Assembly (NCBI GenBank): GCA_016791475.1
Contig: JAEUWI010000011.1
Location: 1-64,000 of the forward strand
Source of the DNA: Candidatus Hydrogenedentota bacterium
Lineage (GTDB): Bacteria > Hydrogenedentota > Hydrogenedentia > Hydrogenedentales > JAEUWI01
Direction: 5' to 3'
DNA length: 64,000 bases
Shown here: piece after piece, positions 26,803 to 34,535 of the stretch
Numbering within the stretch: position 1 is the first letter of the stretch
Layout: every line of letters begins with the position of its first letter
The notes under the pieces: generated by a model
Told to the model about the DNA's origin: nothing
The model's database searches: none
Seen by the model: the letters and a program-made list of their open reading frames with translations, nothing else
Program-made: the position numbers and the translations under genes

Positions 26803-27035
26803 GGTGGTATCTCCAATCGTTTGTTTCAACTGGTCATAGTAACGAAACCAGGATAGCGAGCGGCGACACGAATGGACGTAACAAAGCGGTAACAATCCGG
26901 AGTGCCCGGCCTCCGCTACGCGCTGTTTTCGCACCCCCTGGCGCTTTTGTGGTACTATTCGGGATTAACGTTCAGGTCAATAGTGCTCCAAAATGGAATG
27001 TTGTCCCCCACGTTTCCAGCCAGGTAAAACCAGTC

Positions 27036-27881
27036 ATGATTCACGCCCTCCAGCACACCGTCGCCGCCGCGCTGGCCGAAGATATCGGTCAGGGCGACCT
27101 CACGTCCCGCGCCCTGGTGCCTGTCGGGGACCGCTGCACGGTCACCCTGCTGGCCAAGCAGGCGGGGGTGCTGAGCGGCATGGCGGCCTACCGCTACGCC
27201 TTTGACCACTGCGGGGCGGCTGTGGATGACTGGACGGGGCTGGACGACGGCGCCCCATTTGCCTCGGGCGAGGTCGTTGCGCGCTTTACCGGAGCGACGA
27301 GGGCCGTGCTGACCGCGGAGCGGACCGGCCTGAATTTCGTGCAGCGCCTGTCGGGCGTCGCCACAATCACCTCACACTTTGTCGCGGCGGTCGAGGGGTT
27401 GCAATGCCGGATCTGCGATACCCGCAAGACAACCCCCCTGCTGCGCCATTTGGAGAAGGAAGCGGTGCGCCATGGCGGCGGCGCCAATCACCGTTACAAT
27501 CTTGCCGACGGGATTCTGATCAAAGAGAACCACATTGCCGCGGCGGGGGGCATCGCCACGGCGGTGGCCCGCGCGCGCGCCGGGGCCCACCACCTTATGC
27601 GGGTGGAGATCGAAGTCACCAATCTGGCGGAACTGGGCGAGGCCCTGGAGGCGGGGGCCGATGTGGTAATGCTGGACAACATGGATAACGAAACCATGGC
27701 GGAGGCGGTGCGGATAAGCCGGGCGCACAACGGGGGGCGGGTCCTGCTGGAAGCCAGCGGAAACGTGAACCTGGCGCGGGTGCGCGCCATGGCGGAAACG
27801 GGGGTGGATCTCATCTCGGTCGGCGCGCTGACTCACTCCGCGCCGGCGATCGATCTTTCACTGCTTATCAAACCGCTGTAA
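27036..27881 (+). CDS. nadC: Quinolinate phosphoribosyltransferase (decarboxylating)
   Basis: Predicted 281-residue cytosolic enzyme of de novo NAD synthesis: quinolinate plus PRPP to nicotinate mononucleotide and CO2. Motifs: ALAEDIGQGDLTSRAL, TAERTGLNFVQRLSGVAT, DTRKTTPLLRHLEKEAVRHGGG with NHRYNLADGILIKENH, VEIEVTNLAELGEAL, DNMDNETMAEAV, and LLEASGNVNL with TGVDLISVGALTHSAPAIDLSL. Start ATG 27036 matches the family's beginning; earlier in-frame codons are not conserved. A TGGTACTAT (extended -10) occurs near 26950-26958. coaX follows 75 bp later. Confidence 0.95.
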   Translation: MIHALQHTVAAALAEDIGQGDLTSRALVPVGDRCTVTLLAKQAGVLSGMAAYRYAFDHCGAAVDDWTGLDDGAPFASGEVVARFTGATRAVLTAERTGLNFVQRLSGVATITSHFVAAVEGLQCRICDTRKTTPLLRHLEKEAVRHGGGANHRYNLADGILIKENHIAAAGGIATAVARARAGAHHLMRVEIEVTNLAELGEALEAGADVVMLDNMDNETMAEAVRISRAHNGGRVLLEASGNVNLARVRAMAETGVDLISVGALTHSAPAIDLSLLIKPL

Positions 27882-27956
27882 ACCGAGGCGCGGAACCCGA
27901 CCGGTCAACGTACTAAATATCTCCATTCCAAATTCGTCTACACGGATCAAGAGGCC

Positions 27957-28733
27957 ATGCTGTTAGTCATAGATGTTGGAAATTCCAATACCGTGCTGGG
28001 TTTGTACCAGGGCGACACCTTGCAGGGTCACTGGCGCGTGAGCACCGGCAATTACCGCACGGGCGATGAACTGCGTATTCTGTTCACCATGCTGCTTCAC
28101 AACGACGGCGTGGACCCGAAGTCTATCGAAGGCTGCTGCATCTCCAGCGTAGTCCCCCAGTTGAACATGGCATTGACCGAGGTGAGCAAGACCGCCTTTG
28201 GCGTGGAACCCCTCATGGTCGGCCCGGGCGTCAAGACCGGCCTCCAGTTGCAGTGCGATAACCCGAAGGAAGTGGGCGCGGACCGTATCGTGAACGCCGT
28301 GGGGGCCATCGAAGAGCACGAAGGCGCTCTGATCATCATCGATTTTGGAACCGCGACCACCTTCGACGCCGTCACCGCGAAAGCGGAGTGGCGCGGCGGC
28401 GCCATCGTACCGGGCATCCAACTGTCCGCCGAGGCCCTGTTCGAACATTGCGCGAAACTGCCACGCGTCGAAATTACGAAGCCGGAGTTCGCCATTGGCC
28501 GCGACACCGTCACCAACATCCGCTCCGGCCTGACCTATGGCTACGCCGATCTGGTGGACGGCATGGTGCGCCGATTTGGCGAGGAAATGGGTGGCAAGCC
28601 CCGGGTCATCGCCACGGGCGGTCTGGCCCATGTGATGGCGGAGGTGGGCAAGTCGATTGACGTGGTGGATCCGTACCTGACGCTGAAGGGCCTCAAGGCG
28701 GTATACCACAAGAACCCGAGGCCAAGCCTGTGA
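27957..28733 (+). CDS. coaX: Type III pantothenate kinase
   Basis: Predicted 258-residue cytosolic kinase, first step of coenzyme A synthesis. Phosphate-binding motif DVGNSNTVLGLY, central VGADRIVNAVGAI, IIDFGTATTFDAV and PGIQLSAEALFEHCAKLP are all diagnostic; the ending GGLAHVMAEV with DPYLTLKGL is typical. It sits between nadC and the lpt genes. Its TGA overlaps the GTG start of the next gene by four bases (GTGA), so coaX and the lptC-like gene are translationally coupled. Confidence 0.95.
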   Translation: MLLVIDVGNSNTVLGLYQGDTLQGHWRVSTGNYRTGDELRILFTMLLHNDGVDPKSIEGCCISSVVPQLNMALTEVSKTAFGVEPLMVGPGVKTGLQLQCDNPKEVGADRIVNAVGAIEEHEGALIIIDFGTATTFDAVTAKAEWRGGAIVPGIQLSAEALFEHCAKLPRVEITKPEFAIGRDTVTNIRSGLTYGYADLVDGMVRRFGEEMGGKPRVIATGGLAHVMAEVGKSIDVVDPYLTLKGLKAVYHKNPRPSL

Positions 28734-29338
28734 AATACTGGATTGTTGTAGTCTTCCCGGCGCTGACCCTGGCCGCCTGTGGAAACGGTGCGCCGCCGGC
28801 CGCGCCACCGGCCCAGCCCGACGCGGAAAGCGCTTCCGCGGAAGTACCGGAAAACGCCATGGACATGACCAATATCGAAATGCATCTCTGGCCCTCCAGC
28901 GAAGCGCCCGGCCAGGAGGAGAAGCCCCTGCTTTCCATTCGCGCCCAGCGCGTAACGGGCAATATGGACGGAAGCGGTGCGGAGCTTTCCTTCGAGGGCG
29001 CTCAGGCCGTCGTGCCGCAACAGAAGCCGGAAGACTCTCAAATTCACTTCGAAGCCGCAAGCGGAACCTTCCAGGAAAATCAGCGCGCGGTCCTGAAGGG
29101 CGGCGTGAAAGCCCAGATCGACGATATGGCCATCGCCCTTGAGGAGATTACCTGGGAAATTGCACCCCGGGAAGGCGAAGACAGCGGCACCGGTATGGCC
29201 TTCAGCGACAAGCCCCTTACGATTACCAGCCCCACACAAAAGCTTGAGGCGGCTCGACTGCGCCTTTACCCTGATTCAAATTCCATGGAATTGTATGAAG
29301 TATCGGGTGTTATCACCTTTACGGGAGAAAAACCATGA
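28730..29338 (+). CDS. LptC-like lipoprotein of LPS transport
   Basis: Predicted 202 residues with a GTG start and a lipobox (ALTLAAC, Cys17). The Pro/Ala-rich stretch after the Cys is a typical periplasmic linker. Residues ~50-200 show beta-strand repeats of the LptC/OstA type (FEAASGTFQENQRAVLKGGVKAQIDD, KLEAARLRLYPDSNSMELYEVSGVI). The call rests mainly on context: it overlaps the LptA-like gene by ATGA, and lptB is next. E. coli LptC is anchored by a helix, but lipoprotein or atypical versions are known outside Proteobacteria. Sequence similarity alone would not name it. Confidence 0.6.
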   Translation: MKYWIVVVFPALTLAACGNGAPPAAPPAQPDAESASAEVPENAMDMTNIEMHLWPSSEAPGQEEKPLLSIRAQRVTGNMDGSGAELSFEGAQAVVPQQKPEDSQIHFEAASGTFQENQRAVLKGGVKAQIDDMAIALEEITWEIAPREGEDSGTGMAFSDKPLTITSPTQKLEAARLRLYPDSNSMELYEVSGVITFTGEKP

Positions 29339-30237
29339 GGCGGATTGCCGCATTCTTACTCGGGGCGATGCTGATCGCCGCACCGGCCCTCGCCCAGGGC
29401 GGCGCCGATGGCTACAACTCCATGTCGGTCAAGGCGGGCATGATGAAGGGCAATATCCAGACCGGTAAACTGGACTCGCTCACGGGGGGCGTATTCATCG
29501 AACTGCTCTCCGATGATGCCGCAAAGCCGAGCTTGCCGATACGCGCCAACAACATCACCTTTGAGTGGAAAGAAGGATCCTCCATGCCGTCGAAGATCAA
29601 GATGGACGGCAATGTGGACATCAAACATCCCCAGGGACAGATCAAGGCGCAGCACGCCGACTGGAACCTGGAATCGGGCGATTTGGTTTTCACCGGCAAC
29701 CCCGTGATGGATTCCGACACCTTTAAGAATCTGGCCGCGGAGCGCATCATGATCAACATGGAGACGGGCGCCTTCTCCCTGGAGCAGACCTCCGTCGACA
29801 AGATGCCGCTGAAAGGCGCCGAGGGCGGCAGTGGCGCGGGTGGTGGCGGTGGCGGTGGCGCGCCCCTGCCCGGCGAACTGACGGAGGCGGATGTGACCGA
29901 TTTTGAAGGCCTGATCAATACCCTCAAGAGCCAGGCCAAAGCGAGCGGCGACAACCCCGGCAAGCAGGTCATGGCCCAGCTCAACGCGACCGTTCGCGAT
30001 ATGCTGGAAAGCCAGGAGACCTCGGTGCTCGTGGGCGCCAAGGCCGACGTAATCAAGCAGCTCAACGCGGTCATCCGGAAGCCCGGCATGTACAAGCGGG
30101 CCGCCTGGGACGGGATCGCCCTCAGCGACGAGGTGAAAGCCCTGATCGCCAAGAAGGACCAGACCCCGGAAGAACAGGCCCGACAGAACAGACTCTTGCT
30201 CAACGCGGCCTACCCCGCTATGATTAAGGGACTGTAA
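29335..30237 (+). CDS. LptA/OstA-like periplasmic protein with extra C-terminal domain
   Basis: Predicted 300 residues. Signal peptide MRRIAAFLLGAMLIAAPALA, then an OstA-like beta-jellyroll at ~30-160 (KIKMDGNVDIKHPQGQIKAQHADWNLESGDLVFTGNP, AAERIMINMETGAFSLEQTS). A glycine linker (GSGAGGGGGGGAPLP) joins this to a ~120-residue helical C-terminal region not expected in LptA, which is normally ~170-185 residues. In the Lpt system LptA bridges inner and outer membranes. The ATGA overlap with the gene before and lptB 219 bp downstream support the assignment. The added domain is unexplained. Confidence 0.65.
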   Translation: MRRIAAFLLGAMLIAAPALAQGGADGYNSMSVKAGMMKGNIQTGKLDSLTGGVFIELLSDDAAKPSLPIRANNITFEWKEGSSMPSKIKMDGNVDIKHPQGQIKAQHADWNLESGDLVFTGNPVMDSDTFKNLAAERIMINMETGAFSLEQTSVDKMPLKGAEGGSGAGGGGGGGAPLPGELTEADVTDFEGLINTLKSQAKASGDNPGKQVMAQLNATVRDMLESQETSVLVGAKADVIKQLNAVIRKPGMYKRAAWDGIALSDEVKALIAKKDQTPEEQARQNRLLLNAAYPAMIKGL

Positions 30238-30296
30238 GTCCCCGCTGGATAGCGGTGGTTTGTTCGTTGTTCCAGTATTCCTGGGAGGTATGGAGC

Positions 30297-30400
30297 GGGG
30301 GCTTTCCAGCCCCGAAGCCGAGCAACGAAGTTGGACGGCTACCCCGTAGATTGTTTCAAACGACTGCGTTGCATGAAATTGGGGGGCTGGAAAGCCCCCC
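30297..30400. repeat. Pair of GGGGCT-TTCC-AGCCCC hairpins in inverted orientation
   Basis: Copy one at 30297-30313 (GGGGGCTTTCCAGCCCC) and copy two at 30381-30400 (GGGGGGCTGGAAAGCCCCCC) are each self-complementary and also complementary to one another. They lie between the LptA-like gene and lptB. They could act as attenuators or be ends of a small non-autonomous element of ~104 bp. Confidence 0.6.
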
Positions 30401-30455
30401 TACATCGTTTCAAGTGCCTCTATGGGTGGTGAAGTAACGCGAGGAAAGTAGACAC

Positions 30456-31211
30456 GTGCCCAAAACCGATTCAGCCCTGCTCCACACGGAAAACCTGGAA
30501 AAGTCCTTCAAAAAGCGGAAGGTCGTCCGGGGCGTGTCCATTGCCGTGAATCCGGGCGAGATCGTGGGGCTCCTCGGCCCCAATGGCGCGGGAAAAACCA
30601 CCACCTTCACCATGACCGTGGGGCTGCTGCGCCCCGACTCGGGCAAGATCTTCTACGACGGCCATGACATCACAAAAATGCCCATGTACCTCCGGGCCAG
30701 GGCCGGCATGGCCTATCTGCCCCAGGAGCCATCGGTGTTTCGCCAACTCACCGTTCGCGAAAATATCCTCGCCATCCTGGAGTATCAGCCCCTGACCAAG
30801 GCGGAACGGGTCAAGCGGGCCGACGAACTCCTGGACGAACTGAACATCGCCCATCTTGCCAACAGCCCCGCCTACACCCTCTCCGGCGGCGAGCGACGCC
30901 GCACGGAAATCGCCCGGGCTCTCGTGACCAATCCGAAGGTCTTTCTTCTCGATGAACCCTTCGCGGGTATCGACCCCATCGCCGTGGCCGACCTGCAGGA
31001 CATGATGGGCCAATTGAAGAAGAAGGGCATCGGCGTGCTCATCACCGATCACAACGTGCGCGAAACACTCGGCATCTCCGATCGCGCCTATATTATCATC
31101 GAGGGCGAGGTGCGCGTCTCCGGCACGCCCGACGAAATCGCAAACGATCCGACCGCGCGCAAATACTACCTCGGCGAGCGATTCAGCCTGAGTGGCGCGA
31201 CCGCCGAGTAA
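30456..31211 (+). CDS. lptB: LPS export ABC transporter ATP-binding protein LptB
   Basis: Predicted 251-residue cytoplasmic ATPase powering LPS extraction through LptFGC. GTG 30456 is preceded by GAGGAAAG seven bases upstream. Walker [13 protein letters not shown]-loop [17 protein letters not shown], the LptB-specific signature [17 protein letters not shown], Walker [14 protein letters not shown] and switch His in [11 protein letters not shown] are all present. The ending [18 protein letters not shown] with [10 protein letters not shown] is characteristic of LptB rather than of LivF/LivG. The partner permeases LptF/LptG are not in the window. Confidence 0.95.
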   Translation: MPKTDSALLHTENLEKSFKKRKVVRGVSIAVNPGEIVGLLGPNGAGKTTTFTMTVGLLRPDSGKIFYDGHDITKMPMYLRARAGMAYLPQEPSVFRQLTVRENILAILEYQPLTKAERVKRADELLDELNIAHLANSPAYTLSGGERRRTEIARALVTNPKVFLLDEPFAGIDPIAVADLQDMMGQLKKKGIGVLITDHNVRETLGISDRAYIIIEGEVRVSGTPDEIANDPTARKYYLGERFSLSGATAE

Positions 31212-31670
31212 TCACACCCCGTATTGCCGGAGGTGATGGGCCAGGTGGACTCCATGCACGCGGGACCAGCGGCGCAGGGAAATGTTTCCCAGAAGGGGAC
31301 TGAAGCCCTTCCGCTCCGGCGCGGTCTCCAGCGCTTCCACGAAACGCCACAGGGCCGCTACACACCGGGCCCGCTCTTCCTCCAGCATCGCATCGCCATC
31401 GGGGCAGAAGCTGTCCGGCGCTTTTATCTTCCCTTCGGGCCATCGGGTGAACCAGACGAAGAAAAGGTACCAGACCACGAAGCGCGGCAACGGGATAAAG
31501 ACCTTCTCCGCCCGTTGCTCGTTGAGGGAAGCTTCGAACACATAGTTCAGATGGCGCATGAGGGCGGCCGGGTCCAGCGTACCCCAGCGGCGCTGGTCGG
31601 ACGTGTTTATCGCGTCCAGACGTTGAACGAAGTCACCCGCCGAGGTCCGATTCAGGTCGATGGTGGCCAT
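31212..31670 (-). CDS. DUF1569 / DinB-superfamily-like protein
   Basis: Predicted 152 residues, probably cytoplasmic, four-helix bundle. The pattern of a first-helix His (ALMRHLNYVFEAS), a central aromatic segment (RFVVWYLFFVWFTRWPEGKIKAPDSF) and the ending RVHGVHLAHHLRQYGV, with H-x3-H-H, matches DUF1569 members of the DinB superfamily, which may bind a divalent metal through three His. Function is unknown. It converges on lptB with no spacing: its stop codon at 31212 directly abuts the lptB TAA at 31211. Confidence 0.65.
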   Translation of the reverse strand: MATIDLNRTSAGDFVQRLDAINTSDQRRWGTLDPAALMRHLNYVFEASLNEQRAEKVFIPLPRFVVWYLFFVWFTRWPEGKIKAPDSFCPDGDAMLEEERARCVAALWRFVEALETAPERKGFSPLLGNISLRRWSRVHGVHLAHHLRQYGV

Positions 31671-31865
31671 GGTTTTCTCCTGTGTCTCCGGGGAATGTAG
31701 CAGGGACGATGGTGGTCAATTCAAGTGCGATTTTTTACACTCCGCCTCATCCACCCCACCGGCAAGATCGCCAAAAATCCGTCGCCGCAACCACTTACAG
31801 CAAACGCAACCTGGGGAAATTTTCATGTTCTTTCTTGCAATCCGTGTACCGCGAACGTCGCCAGA

Positions 31866-31880
31866 CGACAAATTTTGTCG
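31866..31880. promoter_or_regulatory. Candidate enhancer palindrome upstream of pilin promoter
   Basis: CGACAAATTTTGTCG is a perfect palindrome around a single central base. Its position ~80-90 bp before the -24/-12 element is right for a PilR-like activator of sigma-54 promoters. The binding protein is not encoded nearby. Confidence 0.35.
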
Positions 31881-31957
31881 CGACCCGCAATCCCCGCAAG
31901 GTTGCCCGTTTTCCTCAAGTCAACTAATTACAGGAACTTAACACTGTCGTGGCACAT

Positions 31958-31973
31958 TGGCACATACTTTGCA
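31958..31973 (+). promoter_or_regulatory. Sigma-54 (RpoN) promoter of the pilin gene
   Basis: TGGCAC at 31958-31963, five bases, then TTGCA at 31969-31973 matches the -24/-12 consensus TGGCAC-N5-TTGC(A/T) exactly. The start codon is 49 bp downstream. Pilin genes in Pseudomonas, Geobacter and Myxococcus are RpoN-dependent, so the context agrees. Confidence 0.8.
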
Positions 31974-32021
31974 TCCTCTTGCTGTGCGCGAAGCAAAATG
32001 CCCAGTAAAGGAGAACCCGCT

Positions 32022-32456
32022 ATGAAAAACAACCAGGGATTCACGCTGATCGAGCTGATGATTGTTGTCGAAATCATCGCCATTATTGCCGCCATCGCCG
32101 TACCCAACTACATTCGGACCCGCATCCAGGCCAATGAAGCCTCCGCCATTGCCAGCCTGCGCGTAATCCTCGATGCGGAAACCAGCTACAACACCCAGCA
32201 CTATGAATATGCCGACGACATTACCGACCTGACCAGCGCATCACCCCCCTTCCTCGAAGGTGGCGACTGGACCGGACCGCGCAGCGGCTACCAATATCGC
32301 GTGGAGGGCGACGGTACCAGCTTCGTGGCCTATGCCACCCCCGTGGAATGGAACGTCACCGGCTGGAATGGCTTCCGAATCGATGTATCGGCGGCCATAC
32401 GCTACGAGCAGGGTGCCGAACCAGACGAGACCAGCGAGACGATCTCCGGAAACTGA
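32022..32456 (+). CDS. Type IV pilin (major pilin-like)
   Basis: Predicted 144-residue prepilin. ATG 32022 follows AAAGGAG by eight bases. The class III leader MKNNQG is cleaved before Phe in GFTLIELMIVV, with the essential Glu at +5, followed by the hydrophobic N-terminal helix (EIIAIIAAIAVPNYIRTRIQ). The rest is a small globular domain with Gly/Tyr-rich strands (GPRSGYQYRVEGDGTSFVAYATP) and no disulfide cysteines. The fused upstream reading frame is discarded because of the ribosome site and leader. Likely assembled by machinery containing the PilT at 14128; a pseudopilin of a type II system is the alternative. Confidence 0.88.
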   Translation: MKNNQGFTLIELMIVVEIIAIIAAIAVPNYIRTRIQANEASAIASLRVILDAETSYNTQHYEYADDITDLTSASPPFLEGGDWTGPRSGYQYRVEGDGTSFVAYATPVEWNVTGWNGFRIDVSAAIRYEQGAEPDETSETISGN

Positions 32457-32493
32457 TGGACTCGGTCGCAGCGGGCTCAAGCACGCCCTTCTT

Positions 32494-32540
32494 CGGGACA
32501 GCAGGGAATTCGCCACCTGCTGTCCCGTTTTCCATTTTTC
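32494..32540 (+). terminator. Intrinsic terminator of the pilin gene
   Basis: CGGGACAGCAGG (32494-32505) and CCTGCTGTCCCG (32516-32527) form a perfect 12-bp stem, followed by TTTTCCATTTTT. Confidence 0.88.
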
Positions 32541-32568
32541 CCCACGTCGGCACGCTCACCCTTGCGGG

Positions 32569-33465
32569 TCAGTCCACCACCGGATTCGGTTGCGTCCTGG
32601 GAACACCGTGATCGTCCAGATAGAGGTCGGTAAGCCGTCGGGTAAGATAATCATAGGCCTCGTCCACCGTGTCGCAGAAGGTGAAGAGCTTCAGGTCGTC
32701 CGGGCATACATAGCCGAGTTCCACGAGCGCCTCAAAATTGAAGACCCGCTCCCAGAATTCGCGGCCGAATAGCACAATGGGCATGTCCTTCGCCGTCTTG
32801 TGGGTCTGCACCAGGGTGAGCACTTCGAAGAGTTCATCCATGGTGCCGAAACCGCCGGGAAACACGATCAGCGCTTTGGCCAGGTAAACGAACCAGAACT
32901 TGCGCACGAAAAAGTAGTGGAACTCAAAGGCGAGCTCGGGCGTCTGGTAGGGGTTGCCCGCCTGCTCCATCGGCAGACTGATGTTGAGCGACACCGAGCG
33001 CCCACCCGCCTGCCGGGCGCCTCGATTTGCGGCTTCCATGATCCCGGGACCACCGCCGGAACAGACCACGAAGTGGTAACCCTGGTTTTTCAACTGCATG
33101 GACCAATGGGTGAGCCGCTCGGAAAGGGCCACGGCCTCGCCGTAGTACTTTGCATTGGCGGCGTCCCGTCGCGCCACGGCGAGTCGCCGGGCCTGCTCGG
33201 AATCGAGCGTCTCCAGCCCCGCCAACTCGGTCTCGATCTTTTCCAGCCGTTCGGCGGCCACTTCCGGGGCCAGGGTGCGGGCGGAACCGAAAAACACGAT
33301 GGTGTCGCGGACGCGGTACTTTCTGAAGCGGCTTTTCGGCTCGGCAAATTCGCACAGGACGCGGATCTGGCGCGCGTCGGGGGAGTTCAGGAAATCCAGA
33401 TTCTTATAGGCTTTTTCGGGTTTTGACAAGGAAAGATACCTCTCTCGCCCCGGAGGGCGGCTCAA
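32569..33465 (-). CDS. LOG-family protein (TIGR00730-like nucleotide phosphoribohydrolase)
   Basis: Predicted 298 residues, cytoplasmic. Core motifs: DTIVFFGSAR, VVCSGGGPGIMEAANRGA, and the LOG signature FPGGFGTMDELFEVLTLVQT (PGG-x-GT-x-x-E), which in LOG enzymes binds AMP and carries the catalytic Glu for releasing a free cytokinin-like base; many bacterial members act on 5'-monophosphates generally. ATG 33465 gives the longest form. A TTG near 33432 with GAGAGG upstream is an alternative start. It overlaps the 5' side of the divergent kinase region. The extra N-terminal ~50 residues place it with the longer LOG subgroup. Confidence 0.82.
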   Translation of the reverse strand: MSRPPGRERYLSLSKPEKAYKNLDFLNSPDARQIRVLCEFAEPKSRFRKYRVRDTIVFFGSARTLAPEVAAERLEKIETELAGLETLDSEQARRLAVARRDAANAKYYGEAVALSERLTHWSMQLKNQGYHFVVCSGGGPGIMEAANRGARQAGGRSVSLNISLPMEQAGNPYQTPELAFEFHYFFVRKFWFVYLAKALIVFPGGFGTMDELFEVLTLVQTHKTAKDMPIVLFGREFWERVFNFEALVELGYVCPDDLKLFTFCDTVDEAYDYLTRRLTDLYLDDHGVPRTQPNPVVD

Positions 33466-33602
33466 ATGGGGTGCGCCGGGCCCGCCGTGAAAACTTGCAT
33501 CGCGCGGCGCACATGGATCCTAATGTAGCGGGATTGCCCCCTTCCACACAATCCCGGACGGGAGAACTGCGTGCAGCTTGGCGTACAGGGCCAGAATTGT
33601 CC

Positions 33603-34526
33603 ATGAAGTACGAGAACCTTGAGGGCCTGCGTATATCCAACCGATACGCGGTGGGCCGGTTGCTCGGTTACGGCGGCATGGGCTCGGTGTATCTGGTCCA
33701 CGACGAGGCCAAACATCGCCAGGTGGCCCTCAAGGTACTCCACGAAAAGCACCGGGACCACGATTGGATCGTGGCCCGTTTCGCCCGGGAAGTGGAGGTG
33801 CTCCGCACCCTGCACCATCCGAATGTCGTCGATCTTTATGACGCAGGAAAAGACGGTCGCCGCCTCTATTACACCATGGAGTACATCAAGGGCTGCAACC
33901 TCCGGGAGTGGATGTTCCGCCATACCCCCATGGATTTCGCCTCGGCCGTTCACGTGATCTGCCTTGCTTCGCGCGGGCTCTACTATGTGCACCAGCGATA
34001 CATCCACCGGGACATCGCCCCGGAGAACATCATGCTGCGCAAGGATGGCGTGGTAAAGGTCATCGACTTCGGGCTGGCGCGCAAGAATCAGTGCAACGAG
34101 GGGCTCACCCTCTTCGGATCCAATCTCGGGCGCAATGAATACAACTCCCCCGAACAGAAACGTAACGCCGCCCTCGCGGATTTCCGGGCGGATCTCTATC
34201 CTCTGGGCGTCATGTTTTACGAGATGCTCACCGGCGAACTGCCGCCCGAGGGGGTCTCTCCAGAAATGCTGGGGAAAAATCTGCCCCGGGGCTGCGACGA
34301 ATTTCTCGCAAAAACGCTCGCCCAAGATCCTTTCGAACGCTATGCCAATGCAAAAGCTGCCGGTGCTGCACTGCTTGAAATCTACCAGCGCGCTCATCGC
34401 CGTGAAAAGGCCCAGCGATTTGCCATGGACGAGGTCGAGGCGAAGCCCTCGCGCTGGGAGAAGTTCCGCTCGGCCTTCCGCCGCATATTTCAGCGTCTAC
34501 ACGGAAGACTGCTCAGGCGCCGATAG
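33603..34526 (+). CDS. Serine/threonine protein kinase, catalytic loop lacking the usual Lys
   Basis: Predicted 307-residue Hanks-type kinase without an obvious membrane helix, so cytoplasmic. Gly loop LLGYGGMGSVYLV, VALKVL lysine, alpha-C Glu in REVEVLRTLHHPNV, hinge YTMEYIKGCNL, catalytic loop HRDIAPENIML, DFG segment VIDFGLAR and APE-like NEYNSPEQ are all present. In the loop the usual Lys of HRD-x-K-P-x-N is Ala. Such HRDIAPEN loops are met in some bacterial kinases, so activity is possible but altered. The C-terminal ~50 residues are very basic (KPSRWEKFRSAFRRIFQRL and RRR end), perhaps a membrane or nucleic-acid contact. Start ATG 33603 opens the conserved domain; the ribosome site is poor. 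Confidence 0.85.
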   Translation: MKYENLEGLRISNRYAVGRLLGYGGMGSVYLVHDEAKHRQVALKVLHEKHRDHDWIVARFAREVEVLRTLHHPNVVDLYDAGKDGRRLYYTMEYIKGCNLREWMFRHTPMDFASAVHVICLASRGLYYVHQRYIHRDIAPENIMLRKDGVVKVIDFGLARKNQCNEGLTLFGSNLGRNEYNSPEQKRNAALADFRADLYPLGVMFYEMLTGELPPEGVSPEMLGKNLPRGCDEFLAKTLAQDPFERYANAKAAGAALLEIYQRAHRREKAQRFAMDEVEAKPSRWEKFRSAFRRIFQRLHGRLLRRR

Positions 34527-34535
34527 TACCGCCGC

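Larger units (their letters stand above)
31671..32021. other. Pilin upstream regulatory region
   Basis: No gene is supported in these 351 bp. The region carries a perfect sigma-54 promoter at 31958-31973 and, about 80-90 bp further upstream, a palindrome suitable for an enhancer-binding protein (31866-31880). An AT-richer patch extends from ~31720 to ~31950. Confidence 0.6.
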
